From Musicola paradisiaca NCPPB 2511 (lineage in GTDB: Bacteria > Pseudomonadota > Gammaproteobacteria > Enterobacterales > Enterobacteriaceae): DNA of 64,000 nt. Position 1 is the first letter of the stretch; each line of letters starts with the position of its first letter. A model generated the notes under the pieces. The model was not told where the DNA came from, ran no database searches, and was given only the letters and a program-made list of their open reading frames with translations. Positions 19,355 to 28,557 of this stretch are shown here, piece by piece. Position numbers and translations under genes: made by a program. The stretch is from assembly GCF_000400505.1 (NCBI RefSeq), contig NZ_CM001857.1, positions 1,028,670-1,092,669 of the forward strand. Reading direction: 5' to 3'.

Positions 19355-20609
19355 TTCAGAACCTAACACGCCTCATTGCGCCGGGAATGCAACATTCAGG
19401 CAGGCATTGACCCGCATTAATATGCTGGTGGTGATTATCACCATGGTGGTTTCGTGGATGCTGATTACCGCCGCTTCGTTGTTTTCCTTTAAACAGTATG
19501 CGGATAAAAATCTGCAGCTGCTGGCCTATACCCTGAGCCGTAATGTTGAAGCGGCAGTCGTTTTTCGCGATGGTACGGCGGCGAACGAAATGCTGGCGAG
19601 TTTGGGCCAGCAGGAGCAATTCCGTCGCGCTGTGCTGAGCGATGCCAAGGGTAATGTGCTGACTAACTGGCGTGCCGCAGAACAAGAGGAGCCTGGTTGG
19701 TTTTCCCTGTTTACCTCGCGCTGGCTGTTTCGCGGTTCGGTAAAACAGTCCATCTATCATCGCGGACAACTGGTGGGGTATCTGGAGATTGCCGGTACCG
19801 ATACGACGATAAGACAGTTCGTCTCGTTCTCTTTGTTGTCGCTGACGCTGTGCATTTTATTGGCGTCAATATTGGCTATTTTTATTTCCCACCGTCTGCA
19901 CCGCGGTCTGATCCAGGCTCTGCACAATATTGCCGAAGTCGTGCACGACATTCGTAATAATCGTCATTTTTCCCGACGTATACCCAAGGTGAAAATCGCC
20001 GAGCTCGACAGTTTTGGGCATGATCTCAATAGCTTGCTGGATGAAATCGAAAGCTGGCAGCAGCAGATGCGCAAGGAGAATGACTCTCTGCTCGAACGTT
20101 CGTTGCGCGATCCCTTGACCGGGTTGGCGAATCGCACGGCATTTTTGGGGGCGCTGGGAAACATTCTGGCGGATCGGCACCATCAGACGAGTGCGGCATT
20201 GCTGTTTATGGACGGCAACAGTTTTAAGCATATCAACGATACCTATGGACATGCCGCAGGCGATCAGGTGCTGATAGCGATAGCGAATCGGCTGGCGCGT
20301 TATTCCCGCAAGCAGGATTTAGCGGCCCGGCTGGGAGGCGACGAATTCGCCCTGATTCTGGCGGATATCCATGACGTCAGTGACGTAGAACGGGTAGCGG
20401 ACAGCATCCGTCAAGCCATGCAGGAGCCGATTCCGCTAGATGAATCGCTGAAAGTAAGCATATCGCTGAGTATCGGCATTGCGATGACGGAGCCGGAGAT
20501 GACGCCGGAAGCGTTGATGGCGCAGGCCGATAAAGCGATGTATCTGGACAAGCAGTATTTTCGATTGGCGACGACGCGGATGCGCCGGTTATCGGAATCT
20601 GTACTCTAA
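19338..20609 (+). CDS. dgcN: Membrane diguanylate cyclase DgcN/YfiN
   Basis: This 423-residue protein has a first membrane helix near residues 28-52, a periplasmic CHASE8-like region (QYADKNLQLLAYTLSRNVEAAVVF), a second helix near 155-180 and a HAMP-like linker. The C-terminal cyclase domain carries the GGDEF sequence (AARLGGDEFALIL) and, five residues before it, an RxxD product-inhibition site (RKQD). It makes cyclic di-GMP from two GTP and should be controlled by YfiR in the periplasm, affecting adhesion and motility. The RGD-type active site is intact. Confidence 0.9.
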   Translation: MNIVNSSEPNTPHCAGNATFRQALTRINMLVVIITMVVSWMLITAASLFSFKQYADKNLQLLAYTLSRNVEAAVVFRDGTAANEMLASLGQQEQFRRAVLSDAKGNVLTNWRAAEQEEPGWFSLFTSRWLFRGSVKQSIYHRGQLVGYLEIAGTDTTIRQFVSFSLLSLTLCILLASILAIFISHRLHRGLIQALHNIAEVVHDIRNNRHFSRRIPKVKIAELDSFGHDLNSLLDEIESWQQQMRKENDSLLERSLRDPLTGLANRTAFLGALGNILADRHHQTSAALLFMDGNSFKHINDTYGHAAGDQVLIAIANRLARYSRKQDLAARLGGDEFALILADIHDVSDVERVADSIRQAMQEPIPLDESLKVSISLSIGIAMTEPEMTPEALMAQADKAMYLDKQYFRLATTRMRRLSESVL

Positions 20610-20727
20610 GCAACCCCTTCGTCTGCTGCGACGTTTTGTCGTGCTACTCGGGGGATAACGGCAATGCGGGTTGATAAATCATTGATCTTCTACTAATCAT
20701 TAAGGCGCAATCTGAGGAGATGATCAT

Positions 20728-21087
20728 ATGGGATTAAAAAGCAGACTCATAAAGCGCTTTGCCTCTCTAGGGCCTTATCTGCGCGAAGATCAATGTGGCG
20801 ATAACCGGTTTTTCTTTGACTGTCTGGCGGTCTGTGTCAGTATCAAACCAGCGCCGGAAACGCGCGAATTTTGGGGATGGTGGCTGGAGCTGGACGCTCA
20901 GGAGCAGACCCTGTTTTATTCATACCGTTTTGGCTTGTTTGACAAGGCGGGCAACTGGCTTGATGAGCCTATTAAGGAGCCTGAGGTGCAAACAAAAGTA
21001 CGTACAACCCAGCAGGATTTCCACATCCGGCTGAAAAATCTGGTACAGGAACTCGAACCTCCCTTTTCCCTTTCAGAACGACCGTGA
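20728..21087 (+). CDS. crl: Sigma-S assembly factor Crl
   Basis: This 119-residue protein matches Crl in [44 protein letters not shown] and [10 protein letters not shown]. It binds RpoS and promotes its assembly with core RNA polymerase. Shorter than E. coli Crl (133) at both ends but the conserved core is complete. Preceded by GAGGAG at 20714-20719. Its position before proB is conserved (phoE is absent here). Confidence 0.93.
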   Translation: MGLKSRLIKRFASLGPYLREDQCGDNRFFFDCLAVCVSIKPAPETREFWGWWLELDAQEQTLFYSYRFGLFDKAGNWLDEPIKEPEVQTKVRTTQQDFHIRLKNLVQELEPPFSLSERP

Positions 21088-21211
21088 TGCTTGCCGATTA
21101 GCGGCTTGATCGTGGTGTTTCGCGTTATGCCTGTTGGCATAGCGCGTCTCTCCTGTTACAACATCCGTTTATTTTATTTTCATACATCAACAACGCAACG
21201 GTAGAAAGACT

Positions 21212-22316
21212 ATGAGTGGCAGCCAGACTTTGGTTGTAAAACTGGGCACCAGCGTGCTGACAGGGGGGTCGCGTCGCCTGAACCGTGCCCATATCGTTGA
21301 ACTGGTGCGTCAGTGCGCCCAGCAGCATGCAGCGGGGCATCGTATTGTCATTGTGACGTCTGGCGCGATTGCGGCTGGGCGTGAACATCTGGGGGTATCC
21401 GGAGTTGCCGCCTACTATCGCCACCAAACAGTTGCTGGCGGCGGTAGGGCAGAGCCGACTGATTCAATTGTGGGAGCAACTGTTTTCCATCTACGGCATT
21501 CATGTTGGGCAGATGCTGTTGACGCGCGCAGACCTGGAGGATCGTGAGCGTTTCCTCAATGCCCGCGATACCATGCGCGCTCTGCTTGATAACCATATCG
21601 TTCCCATTATTAACGAAAATGACGCGGTCGCTACGGCCGAAATCAAAGTCGGCGATAACGATAATTTGTCCGCATTGGCTGCGATGTTGGCGGATGCCGA
21701 CAAGCTGCTATTGTTGACGGATCAGGCCGGGTTGTTTACTGCCGACCCGCGATCCAACCCTGACGCGGAGTTGATCCGTGAAGTGCAGGGCATTACGGAT
21801 GAATTGCGACAAATCGCCGGCGGCAGCGTTTCTGGTTTGGGGACTGGCGGCATGTCCACCAAACTACAGGCGGCGGATGTCGCCTGTCGCGCCGGGATCG
21901 ATGTCATTATCGCTGCAGGCAGCCGCCAGGGCGTGATCGGCGATGTGATCAATGATGTGTCGGTCGGAACCCGCTTTCATGCGCTGGAAACGCCGCTGGA
22001 AAGCCGCAAGCGTTGGATTTTCGGTGCGCCGCCGGCCGGTGAAATCACTGTGGACGACGGTGCGTCGGTGGCGATTCTGGAGCGAGGCAGTTCCCTGTTG
22101 CCGAAAGGCATCCGCCATGTGGACGGCAATTTTTCCCGCGGTGAGGTGATTCGCATTCGTAACCTGGCGGGCCGGGATCTCGCGCATGCCGTCACTCGTT
22201 ACAATAGCGATGCGCTGCGGATGATCGCCGGGCATCATTCCCAGCAAATCGCCGATATCCTCGGTTATGAATATGGCCCGGTGGCAGTCCATCGGGACGA
22301 CATGATTATCAATTAA
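21212..22316 (+). pseudogene. proB: Glutamate 5-kinase ProB, single-base frameshift
   Basis: The N-terminal part ([20 protein letters not shown] to [13 protein letters not shown]) reads in one frame and the rest ([20 protein letters not shown] onwards) in the next. The shift falls at a run of five G (21391-21395), where removing one G restores CTG GGG TAT and the full 367-residue kinase. Both halves are otherwise well conserved: the amino-acid kinase domain including [12 protein letters not shown], then the C-terminal PUA domain. ProB phosphorylates glutamate in proline synthesis and is feedback-inhibited by proline. A sequencing error is at least as likely as a real null allele, which would make the strain need proline. 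Confidence 0.9.
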
Positions 22317-22326
22317 GGAGCAGACG

Positions 22327-23580
22327 ATGCTGGAGCACATGGGGAAAGCAGCAAAGCAGGCGTCTTATCAATTGGCGTCGTTGAGTTCATCGCAGAAAAA
22401 TCAGGTTCTGATGACCATCGCCGAGCTGCTGGAAACGCAGAGCAGTGTGATTCTGGCCGCGAATGCGCTGGACGTGGCCGATGCCAGAGAAAACGGTATG
22501 AGCGCCGCGTTGCTGGATCGCCTGCAACTGACTCCGGCGCGGTTGTCGGCGATTGCCGACGACGTGCGTCAGGTTTGCCGCCTGAACGATCCGGTTGGCG
22601 AAGTTATCGATGGCCGCATTCTGGATAATGGCTTGAAACTGGAGCGCCGCCGGGTACCGCTGGGCGTTGTTGGCGTCATTTATGAAGCCCGTCCGAACGT
22701 GACGGTGGATGTCGCCAGTCTGTGTCTGAAAACCGGCAATGCCGTGATTCTGCGCGGCGGTAAGGAAACCTATCGCACTAACGCGGCAACGGTAAACGTC
22801 ATTCAACAGGCGCTGGAGCAGCATGGCTTGCCTGCAGAGACTATTCAGGCGATTGAAAGCCCTGACCGTGAGCTGGTAAACCAGTTGCTGAAGCTTGATC
22901 GTTATGTGGATATGCTGATCCCCCGCGGCGGCGCAGGCTTGCACAAACTGTGTCGCGAACAGTCCACCATCCCGGTGATTACCGGTGGAATTGGGGTTTG
23001 CCATATCTTTGCCGACGAAAGCATTGATTTTGAAAAGGCGCTGGTCGTTATCGAAAGCGCGAAGGTACAGCGTCCCAGCGCCTGCAATAGTCTGGAAACC
23101 CTGCTGGTGCATCGGGCGATTGCCGGGCGTTTTCTGCCGCAACTCAGTGAGAAAATGGCACTGGCGAATGTCACTTTGCATGCCAGCGCTTCCGCGATGC
23201 CTCATTTGTTTGAGGGGCCGGCGCGGGTCGTGGCGGTAAACGAACAGGATTACGATGACGAATGGCTGTCGAATGACCTTAACGTCACTATCGTGGACGA
23301 CATGGAGGCAGCGATTGCGCATATCCGCCAGCATGGGACGCAACATTCCGATGCGATTTTGACGCACTCGATGACGAACGCGGAGCGCTTCGTCCGAGAA
23401 GTGGATTCATCGGCGGTTTATGTCAATGCCAGCACTCGTTTCACCGATGGCGGCCAGTTCGGGCTCGGTGCGGAAGTCGCCGTCAGTACCCAGAAACTGC
23501 ATGCGCGCGGCCCGATGGGGTTGGAAGCGCTGACCACCTATAAATGGATTGGCTACGGTAATGATCTGATCCGCGAATAA
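22327..23580 (+). CDS. proA: Gamma-glutamyl phosphate reductase ProA
   Basis: This 417-residue NADPH-dependent enzyme of the aldehyde dehydrogenase fold converts gamma-glutamyl phosphate to glutamate semialdehyde, the second step of proline synthesis. The active-site cysteine is in [17 protein letters not shown], and VRNLGLxxRR-type and [20 protein letters not shown] motifs are visible. It starts 10 bases after proB and forms an operon with it. Intact. Confidence 0.96.
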   Translation: MLEHMGKAAKQASYQLASLSSSQKNQVLMTIAELLETQSSVILAANALDVADARENGMSAALLDRLQLTPARLSAIADDVRQVCRLNDPVGEVIDGRILDNGLKLERRRVPLGVVGVIYEARPNVTVDVASLCLKTGNAVILRGGKETYRTNAATVNVIQQALEQHGLPAETIQAIESPDRELVNQLLKLDRYVDMLIPRGGAGLHKLCREQSTIPVITGGIGVCHIFADESIDFEKALVVIESAKVQRPSACNSLETLLVHRAIAGRFLPQLSEKMALANVTLHASASAMPHLFEGPARVVAVNEQDYDDEWLSNDLNVTIVDDMEAAIAHIRQHGTQHSDAILTHSMTNAERFVREVDSSAVYVNASTRFTDGGQFGLGAEVAVSTQKLHARGPMGLEALTTYKWIGYGNDLIRE

Positions 23581-23584
23581 AACC

Positions 23585-23617
23585 ACCGCCCGGCAACGCC
23601 ACCGCGTACCGGGCGGT
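23585..23617 (+). terminator. Hairpin after proA
   Basis: Stem accgcccgg/ccgggcggt with a 15-base loop right after the proA stop; no strong T tract. Confidence 0.55.
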
Positions 23618-23658
23618 ATTCCCACCGCTTAGAAAATCATCACACGAACATCAAGGTA

Positions 23659-23687
23659 TTGACTTGGAAAACCGATTTCACTAGTTT
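23659..23687 (+). promoter_or_regulatory. Promoter of the tRNA-Thr gene
   Basis: TTGACT, a 17-base spacer and TAGTTT end 47 bases before the tRNA. This fits a sigma-70 promoter for thrW. Confidence 0.5.
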
Positions 23688-23734
23688 GTCACCCCGTAGT
23701 TATCGTCATGCACTCGCAGGATGATTCTCTCAAA

Positions 23735-23810
23735 GCCGGTATAGCTCAGTTGGTAGAGCAGCGCATTCGTAATGCGAAGGTCGTAGGTTCGACTCCTATT
23801 ACCGGCACCA
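23735..23810 (+). tRNA. thrW: tRNA-Thr(CGT), thrW
   Basis: A 76-base cloverleaf begins gccggtatagctcagttggt, has anticodon CGT in the loop gcattcgtaatgc, carries the T-arm ggttcgactcc and ends in an encoded CCA. The acceptor stem gccggta/taccggc pairs. E. coli thrW is the same gene in the same place, downstream of proBA, and is a known integration site for the CP4-6 prophage. Here an integrase remnant lies 160 bases downstream. Confidence 0.97.
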
Positions 23811-23970
23811 TCCTACCTATTTTAACGTCTCCTCAAGTCTACTCAGACACCCTTTAAACCTTTAGAATACGCGGTTTCACGGCCCTTATTGTCTCTGCTC
23901 GTCTACTCACGCTCACAGAAATTTACGGTGAGTTGGGGGTATCGGTGGGGGGATTCTCTGTTCGGTCTCA

Positions 23971-24069
23971 ATGAAGCTCAATGCCAGGCAGGTCGACACC
24001 GTCAAATCTAAAGACAAGCCCTATAAGCTCTCGGATGACGGCGTCTGCTCGAATCGCGTACTGGAATAA
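23971..24069 (+). pseudogene. Phage-type integrase N-terminal remnant
   Basis: The frame from ATG 23971 reads MKLNARQVDTVKSKDKPYKL and then departs from the family and stops at 24069. That N-terminus (arm-binding domain) is characteristic of P4-type tyrosine integrases that use tRNA genes. With thrW immediately upstream, it marks an old integration event. The catalytic domain is absent. The surrounding bases 23811-24307 hold no other gene I can support. Confidence 0.7.
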
Positions 24070-24307
24070 GCCCATTGGGATTCGCTCATTTGCTGTCTTC
24101 CTGCAACCCGAATTATTTAGGGTATCGACCCTCGTCGCACTCTGTGTATGTTCCGGTTATCCGCGACTAAACGGGTTGTACAATATTGCTGCTGGGAACA
24201 GCGCTGAACACTGTACATACCGTTACACAGCAATGCTCATCATCGAAGATTAGCCTGGTATATAGTGTCGAAAAATACAGTGTTCGGTTTGCTGTGAAGA
24301 TAAAAAA

Positions 24308-24324
24308 TTAACATATTTTAAACA
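24308..24324 (-). promoter_or_regulatory. PhoP-box-like direct repeat upstream of dlt
   Basis: On the minus strand the sequence reads TGTTTA-AAATA-TGTTAA, close to the PhoP box (T/G)GTTTA-N5-(T/G)GTTTA with one mismatch. It lies 26-42 bases before dltD in inverted orientation relative to the operon. PhoP control of envelope D-alanylation would fit a response to cationic peptides and low magnesium. Inferred from sequence only. Confidence 0.45.
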
Positions 24325-24349
24325 AATAAAAGTCATGTAGTTTTACTTT

Positions 24350-25489
24350 ATGATGAAAATTAAAAATACTTTCTGCCTACATATCTTGATGGCTATCCTG
24401 GCCATTCTGTTTCTTAGCATTCACCCACTGGTGACAAGCTTTGATCCGCCGTTAAAATTCCAACCGTTGATTAAAAGTATTGATGGAACGCCCCGGGAGC
24501 AAAAGGAAAAAATAGCGGCCATTTCGCATGCGTTGCAGGGAAATGCGATTTTTTTCATCGGGGCGTCAGAGGTCTCTACCTCAGAGGATGAGCATTACGC
24601 GGTATATAATTACTTTAATAACCAACTAAAGCGACCGGTTGTCGCCTATGGCGATGTGTATATCGATAATATCACCCATTTTTTACTGCTCTTACGCTTT
24701 AAAAATGATCTCAACGCTAACAGTAAAGTCGTTTTGCAACTGGCGCCCGATAGTTTTTATGGTGATGGTATCCCGCCGACAGTTTTTGCCGATAATTTCC
24801 CCGCACCGGTTTTTAACCCCCTGATGGAGGATGCGCAGGCGCGTCCTTTGCTGGTGGATTATTTACAACATATTAATGAAGAAGAGATCAGTCATTTAAC
24901 TTTCAGTCAAATGAAGATCTATGGCTGGCAGCCGAAAATTATCTGGCAGGAAGTGAGTTATCAGTTTGCGACTTTCTGCGAAATGATAAAAAACGACTGG
25001 CTGGCGATGTTGCGGATTGTTCCTCAGCCGGCGAAACCGTGGCCACATCAGCCAAATGCCGAGAGGGCTCCCGACTGGGATCGCGAATTGGCTAACGCCC
25101 ATGTGTTGAATCAGTCTCGTCAACAAAGTGCCGAGACCATGTGGATGGATAAGTCTTTTTTTGACGATGATCCCACGCAGGATGTGTGGGACGACGCACC
25201 GGTTTTCCCTGCGCAAATGGAAGCCTTCCAGGCGACAATCACATTGCTCAAAGAGCGCCATGTCCAGCTGGTGGTGATTGTCGATGCGGTCAATCCGTGG
25301 GCGATTCAGAATAGCGAGAAATTCCAGCCGGTCGATCGCCAAATCCGGGCTATGCTGGAGCAAAATCAGGTTCCCTACTTTGATATGTATGCGCAGCCTT
25401 ATCAGAATGGTTGGAACTGGGATCGTCTGCACCCTACCGATCCTGCATGGGTCGCCATGGATCGTTTTATTGCTGAGAGTTTTAAATGA
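24350..25489 (+). CDS. dltD: DltD-like D-alanyl transfer protein
   Basis: This 379-residue protein has one N-terminal membrane anchor (residues about 8-28) and an SGNH-like hydrolase domain facing the periplasm. The nucleophile Ser is in NAIFFIGASEVSTSED and the catalytic His is in DRLHPTDPAWVAMD. In Gram-positives DltD takes part in transferring D-Ala to teichoic acid; in this Gram-negative the acceptor is unknown. The start ATGATG lacks a clear Shine-Dalgarno. The stop overlaps the small dltX gene. First gene of dltDXBAC. Confidence 0.85.
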   Translation: MMKIKNTFCLHILMAILAILFLSIHPLVTSFDPPLKFQPLIKSIDGTPREQKEKIAAISHALQGNAIFFIGASEVSTSEDEHYAVYNYFNNQLKRPVVAYGDVYIDNITHFLLLLRFKNDLNANSKVVLQLAPDSFYGDGIPPTVFADNFPAPVFNPLMEDAQARPLLVDYLQHINEEEISHLTFSQMKIYGWQPKIIWQEVSYQFATFCEMIKNDWLAMLRIVPQPAKPWPHQPNAERAPDWDRELANAHVLNQSRQQSAETMWMDKSFFDDDPTQDVWDDAPVFPAQMEAFQATITLLKERHVQLVVIVDAVNPWAIQNSEKFQPVDRQIRAMLEQNQVPYFDMYAQPYQNGWNWDRLHPTDPAWVAMDRFIAESFK

Positions 25490-25608
25490 TGAAACACGCT
25501 ATTCGCCTTTTCTTTCTTTATCTCTTGCTGGCGGTAACGATCATCGCGTGGACCTCTGTTGATGACAGCATGAGTTTAAAAGTGCACTTTGAATATCAAA
25601 AGTTCTGA
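25486..25608 (+). CDS. dltX: DltX-like small membrane peptide
   Basis: A 40-residue frame begins ATGATG overlapping the dltD stop and encodes MMKHAIRLFFLYLLLAVTI, a single membrane helix, then a short tail ending HFEYQKF. The end matches the FxYxxF C-terminal motif of Gram-positive DltX, whose tyrosine is thought to carry D-Ala between DltB and DltD. Its place between dltD and dltB supports this. Too short to be found by usual gene length limits. Confidence 0.7.
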   Translation: MMKHAIRLFFLYLLLAVTIIAWTSVDDSMSLKVHFEYQKF

Positions 25609-25618
25609 AGGATGAATG

Positions 25619-26736
25619 ATGTATAGCTCCGGAACATTTTTTTCTTTCTGTTTTTATCAGCACTGCTGTTTGCGCTGATTAATCGGGTCTTTAATTATCG
25701 GCTAACTTATTTATCCGCTTTTTCCGTGCTGGTGGCCTTAGGCTGGGGATATATTTTCCAGGGTGATTATATTGTACCTGTGGCGGTGTTCTTCAGTTTT
25801 TATATTCTTGTCACAGTGAAAGAGAAGGGCTGGTTGAAAACCTGGCAGGCGGTTAGCCTGACGTTGCTCCCGCTGTTCCTGGTGAAATTACACCTTAATA
25901 ACCACTGGGGGATGCTCGGCCTGTCCTTTATGACCTTCCGCGCCATTGATGTATTACTTTACCGGACTCAAAAAGAGGGGCGGAGTTTTTTACAGTATTT
26001 CTGCTATCTCTTTATGCCTTTTATTATCACCGCCGGGCCGATGTATCGTTGGCGGACATGGGTGAATGATATTAATAAGCCCACCTTCACTATTACCCGT
26101 GAGCAGTTTTTACCGGCGATGGAACAAATCTTTGTCGGCATTATCCAAAAGTTCTTATTCGCCACGCTGATCGATAACCTGGTTGTTCAGTCATGGAGCC
26201 ATCGTCCGTTCACGTTAAGCGTTGGCGTAGTGATGTCGCTGGCCTACAGCGCTTATCTTTATTTTGATTTTGCTGGTTATAGCAATATGGCTATTGGGGC
26301 TGGGCGTTTATTTGGCCTGAATATTCCGGCGAACTTTAATATGCCGATTCTGGCTAAAAACCCGCAGGATTTTTGGCGACGCTTCCATATCAGTCTGTCT
26401 GAATGGCTGCGGGATGTGGTCTTTATGCCGATTTATATGAATTTGATGAAGATGGATTTTTTCCGTCAGAACAAAACACTGGCACAGAATATTGGTATTT
26501 TTTGCACCCTGTTTTGTATGGGCGCATGGAACGGACTCGAACGACACTACATTATAAGCGGCGCGCTGTTTGGCGCCATTTCCGTTACTCACAACATGTT
26601 ACAGTGGTCAGCCAAACGCAGTCCGACGCTCAGCAACTGGTTACATTATCCAGTTATTGTGTTTTTGGGACGAATTCTGACGCTGGCAAGCGCCGCTGTC
26701 TCCCTTTACATCTTTAGCGGAATGTCACCACTATGA
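25619..26736 (+). pseudogene. dltB: DltB, MBOAT D-alanyl transferase, frameshift near start
   Basis: Most of the protein (336 residues from GTG 25726) reads cleanly as a membrane-bound O-acyl transferase with about ten helices; the conserved histidine region is FWRRFHISLSEWLRDVVF. The likely true start is ATG 25619 (MYSSGTFF), but that frame shifts at a run of seven T (25637-25643). One more T would join it to FLSALLFALINRVFNYRLTY and the rest. Either a sequencing error or a lesion; alternatively translation starts at the weak GTG. DltB passes D-Ala from DltC across the membrane. The stop overlaps dltA (ATGA). Confidence 0.8.
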
Positions 26737-28169
26737 ACCTTCACTCCGAACTTCTGGAACTGCAAGATTTCTTGCGTGCGGCATTACTTGATCCCGCGCA
26801 TCCACATCAGCTGGCGATTAGCGGTAGCGACGAAGCCATAACCTGGCAACAGCTCTCTGTCGCGGTTACGGATTGGGCGCAGCGTTACCAGCATTGCCAG
26901 CAACCTGCCGGTGTGCCCGTCGTGTTGTATGGGCATCAACAAGCGGAATTTGCCGTCGCTATCTATAGCTGCTTGCTGCATAACATTCCGTACATTCCGG
27001 TGGATTGCATCTATCCTCAGGAACGGCTCAAAGAGATCTGCCAGTTGGCCGGCGCGCCTTACTATTACGACATCGCGGCAAAGCAGTTTGTGGCTACCGG
27101 CGAGGTTGGCCGGGTACTGGTTGAGCAGGATCTCGCGTATATCATGTTCACCTCTGGAAGCACCGGTAAGCCGAAAGGGGTACAGATCGGACGTGAAAGC
27201 CTGTGGCATTTTATGAAATGGGTGCGTCAGGACTTTTCGCTGCCGGAAACGCCGGTGCTGATGAACCATGCGGTATTCAGCTTCGATCTCTCCTTGATCC
27301 CCTTGTTGGCTAATCTGGCAACCGGAGGGCATATCGTCCTGAATGCCAAAGAAGATATCGCCGCAGAAAACTGGCTTGAACGCCTGAAAAACAACGGTGT
27401 TTCCGTATGGGTTTCAACACCGTCTTTTGCCTACCAGCGACTGCTCTCTTTGCAATTCAATAGTGACTATTTACCCGATCTCGGCGTTTTCGTATTCATT
27501 GGCGAAGTGTTAAACAAAGCGCTGGTAAAACAGCTACGCCGCCGCTTCCCGCACGCCAAAATCCTCAACTCTTACGGCCCGACGGAAGCGACTATCGCGA
27601 CCACGGTCATCGAAATTACCGACGATATCCTGCACAGCGAAAACGATCTGTTGCCGGTAGGTACGATGATGCCGGACTCTCACATGGAGGTTACGGCTGA
27701 GGGCGAGTTGATTATCTGGGGCAAAAATGTGATGCGCGGCTACCTTGGGCTGCCGCAGGAGAACGCGGAAAAATTGCTGCATCGGGAGAGTGAAGCGTTC
27801 CGGGGGTACAAAACCGGCGATCTGGGGTACGAAGAAGACGGGATCCTGTATTGTCAGGGGCGCAATGACAGCCAGATCAAACTGAATGGCTATCGTATTG
27901 AAATCAACGAGATTGAGAATCGCCTGCTGGCGATGCCGGATATCAGCGAAGCGGTGGTTCTGCCGTTGATGAAATCGGGCGGCGGAGTGCTGCGTATTGC
28001 GGCTTTCTGCGTGACGGACTTAGCCCCGGAGGTGATCAAGACGTCGCTTTCGAAGGTGATCCCGCACTACATGGTGCCTTCCCAAATTATTGTCAAAGAT
28101 GCGTTGCCGCTGAATCCTAACGGCAAAATCGATCGTAAACTATTAGATACACATGCTCGTACCAATTAA
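26733..28169 (+). CDS. dltA: D-alanine--carrier protein ligase DltA
   Basis: This 478-residue adenylating enzyme of the ANL family activates D-alanine with ATP and loads it on DltC. The phosphate loop is IMFTSGSTGKPKGV; NSYGPTEATIATTVIEI (A5), YKTGDLGYEEDG (A7) and the C-terminal lysine in NPNGKIDRKLL (A10) are intact. Full length. Coupled to dltB by overlapping start and stop. Confidence 0.93.
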   Translation: MNLHSELLELQDFLRAALLDPAHPHQLAISGSDEAITWQQLSVAVTDWAQRYQHCQQPAGVPVVLYGHQQAEFAVAIYSCLLHNIPYIPVDCIYPQERLKEICQLAGAPYYYDIAAKQFVATGEVGRVLVEQDLAYIMFTSGSTGKPKGVQIGRESLWHFMKWVRQDFSLPETPVLMNHAVFSFDLSLIPLLANLATGGHIVLNAKEDIAAENWLERLKNNGVSVWVSTPSFAYQRLLSLQFNSDYLPDLGVFVFIGEVLNKALVKQLRRRFPHAKILNSYGPTEATIATTVIEITDDILHSENDLLPVGTMMPDSHMEVTAEGELIIWGKNVMRGYLGLPQENAEKLLHRESEAFRGYKTGDLGYEEDGILYCQGRNDSQIKLNGYRIEINEIENRLLAMPDISEAVVLPLMKSGGGVLRIAAFCVTDLAPEVIKTSLSKVIPHYMVPSQIIVKDALPLNPNGKIDRKLLDTHARTN

Positions 28170-28184
28170 TTACGCCAGGAAAAA

Positions 28185-28409
28185 ATGATGGAACAAGAAA
28201 TACTCGCCCTGTTTGAAAAGGTCTTATCCCGCAAAGTGGGTTTTAACGATGAGTTGATCGAGTCCGATATCCTCGATTCTATTCTGGCGGTGGATCTGGT
28301 GCTGGAAGTGCAGGACGTTTACGGTTGCATGATCCCGCCGACTGAAGTCGCTAACGTATTGAAGACTCCGGCGGATCTGGCTCGCTACATCGAAGAGAAT
28401 CGCAGCTAA
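28185..28409 (+). CDS. dltC: D-alanyl carrier protein DltC
   Basis: This acyl-carrier-like protein has 73-74 residues (start at 28185 or the next ATG at 28188) and forms a four-helix bundle. The phosphopantetheine serine is in ESDILDSILAVDLVLEVQ. It carries D-Ala from DltA to DltB. An AGGA site precedes the double ATG. Last gene of the operon; a strong terminator follows. Confidence 0.9.
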   Translation: MMEQEILALFEKVLSRKVGFNDELIESDILDSILAVDLVLEVQDVYGCMIPPTEVANVLKTPADLARYIEENRS

Positions 28410-28432
28410 CCGGCGAACCGCAGCTCACCCGT

Positions 28433-28469
28433 AAACGCCCCTGCATGTCGTCATGCGGGGGCGTTTTTT
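28433..28469 (+). terminator. Rho-independent terminator of dlt operon
   Basis: A 15-base-pair stem (aaacgcccctgcatg/catgcgggggcgttt, one G-U pair) with loop tcgt and a T run. Confidence 0.85.
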
Positions 28470-28557
28470 ATGCATGGTCAGTACGCGACAAACCTGACGG
28501 AATCACGGGGTGGCTGCTTTCGTTACACCGTTCGTCTGGGGGGCGTCGGCACGAGTA

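Noticed and set aside
25726-26736. DltB as a complete gene from GTG 25726
   Set aside because: The preceding sequence in frame encodes another family-like helix and a better start exists one base out of frame at 25619, so a frameshift explains the data better.
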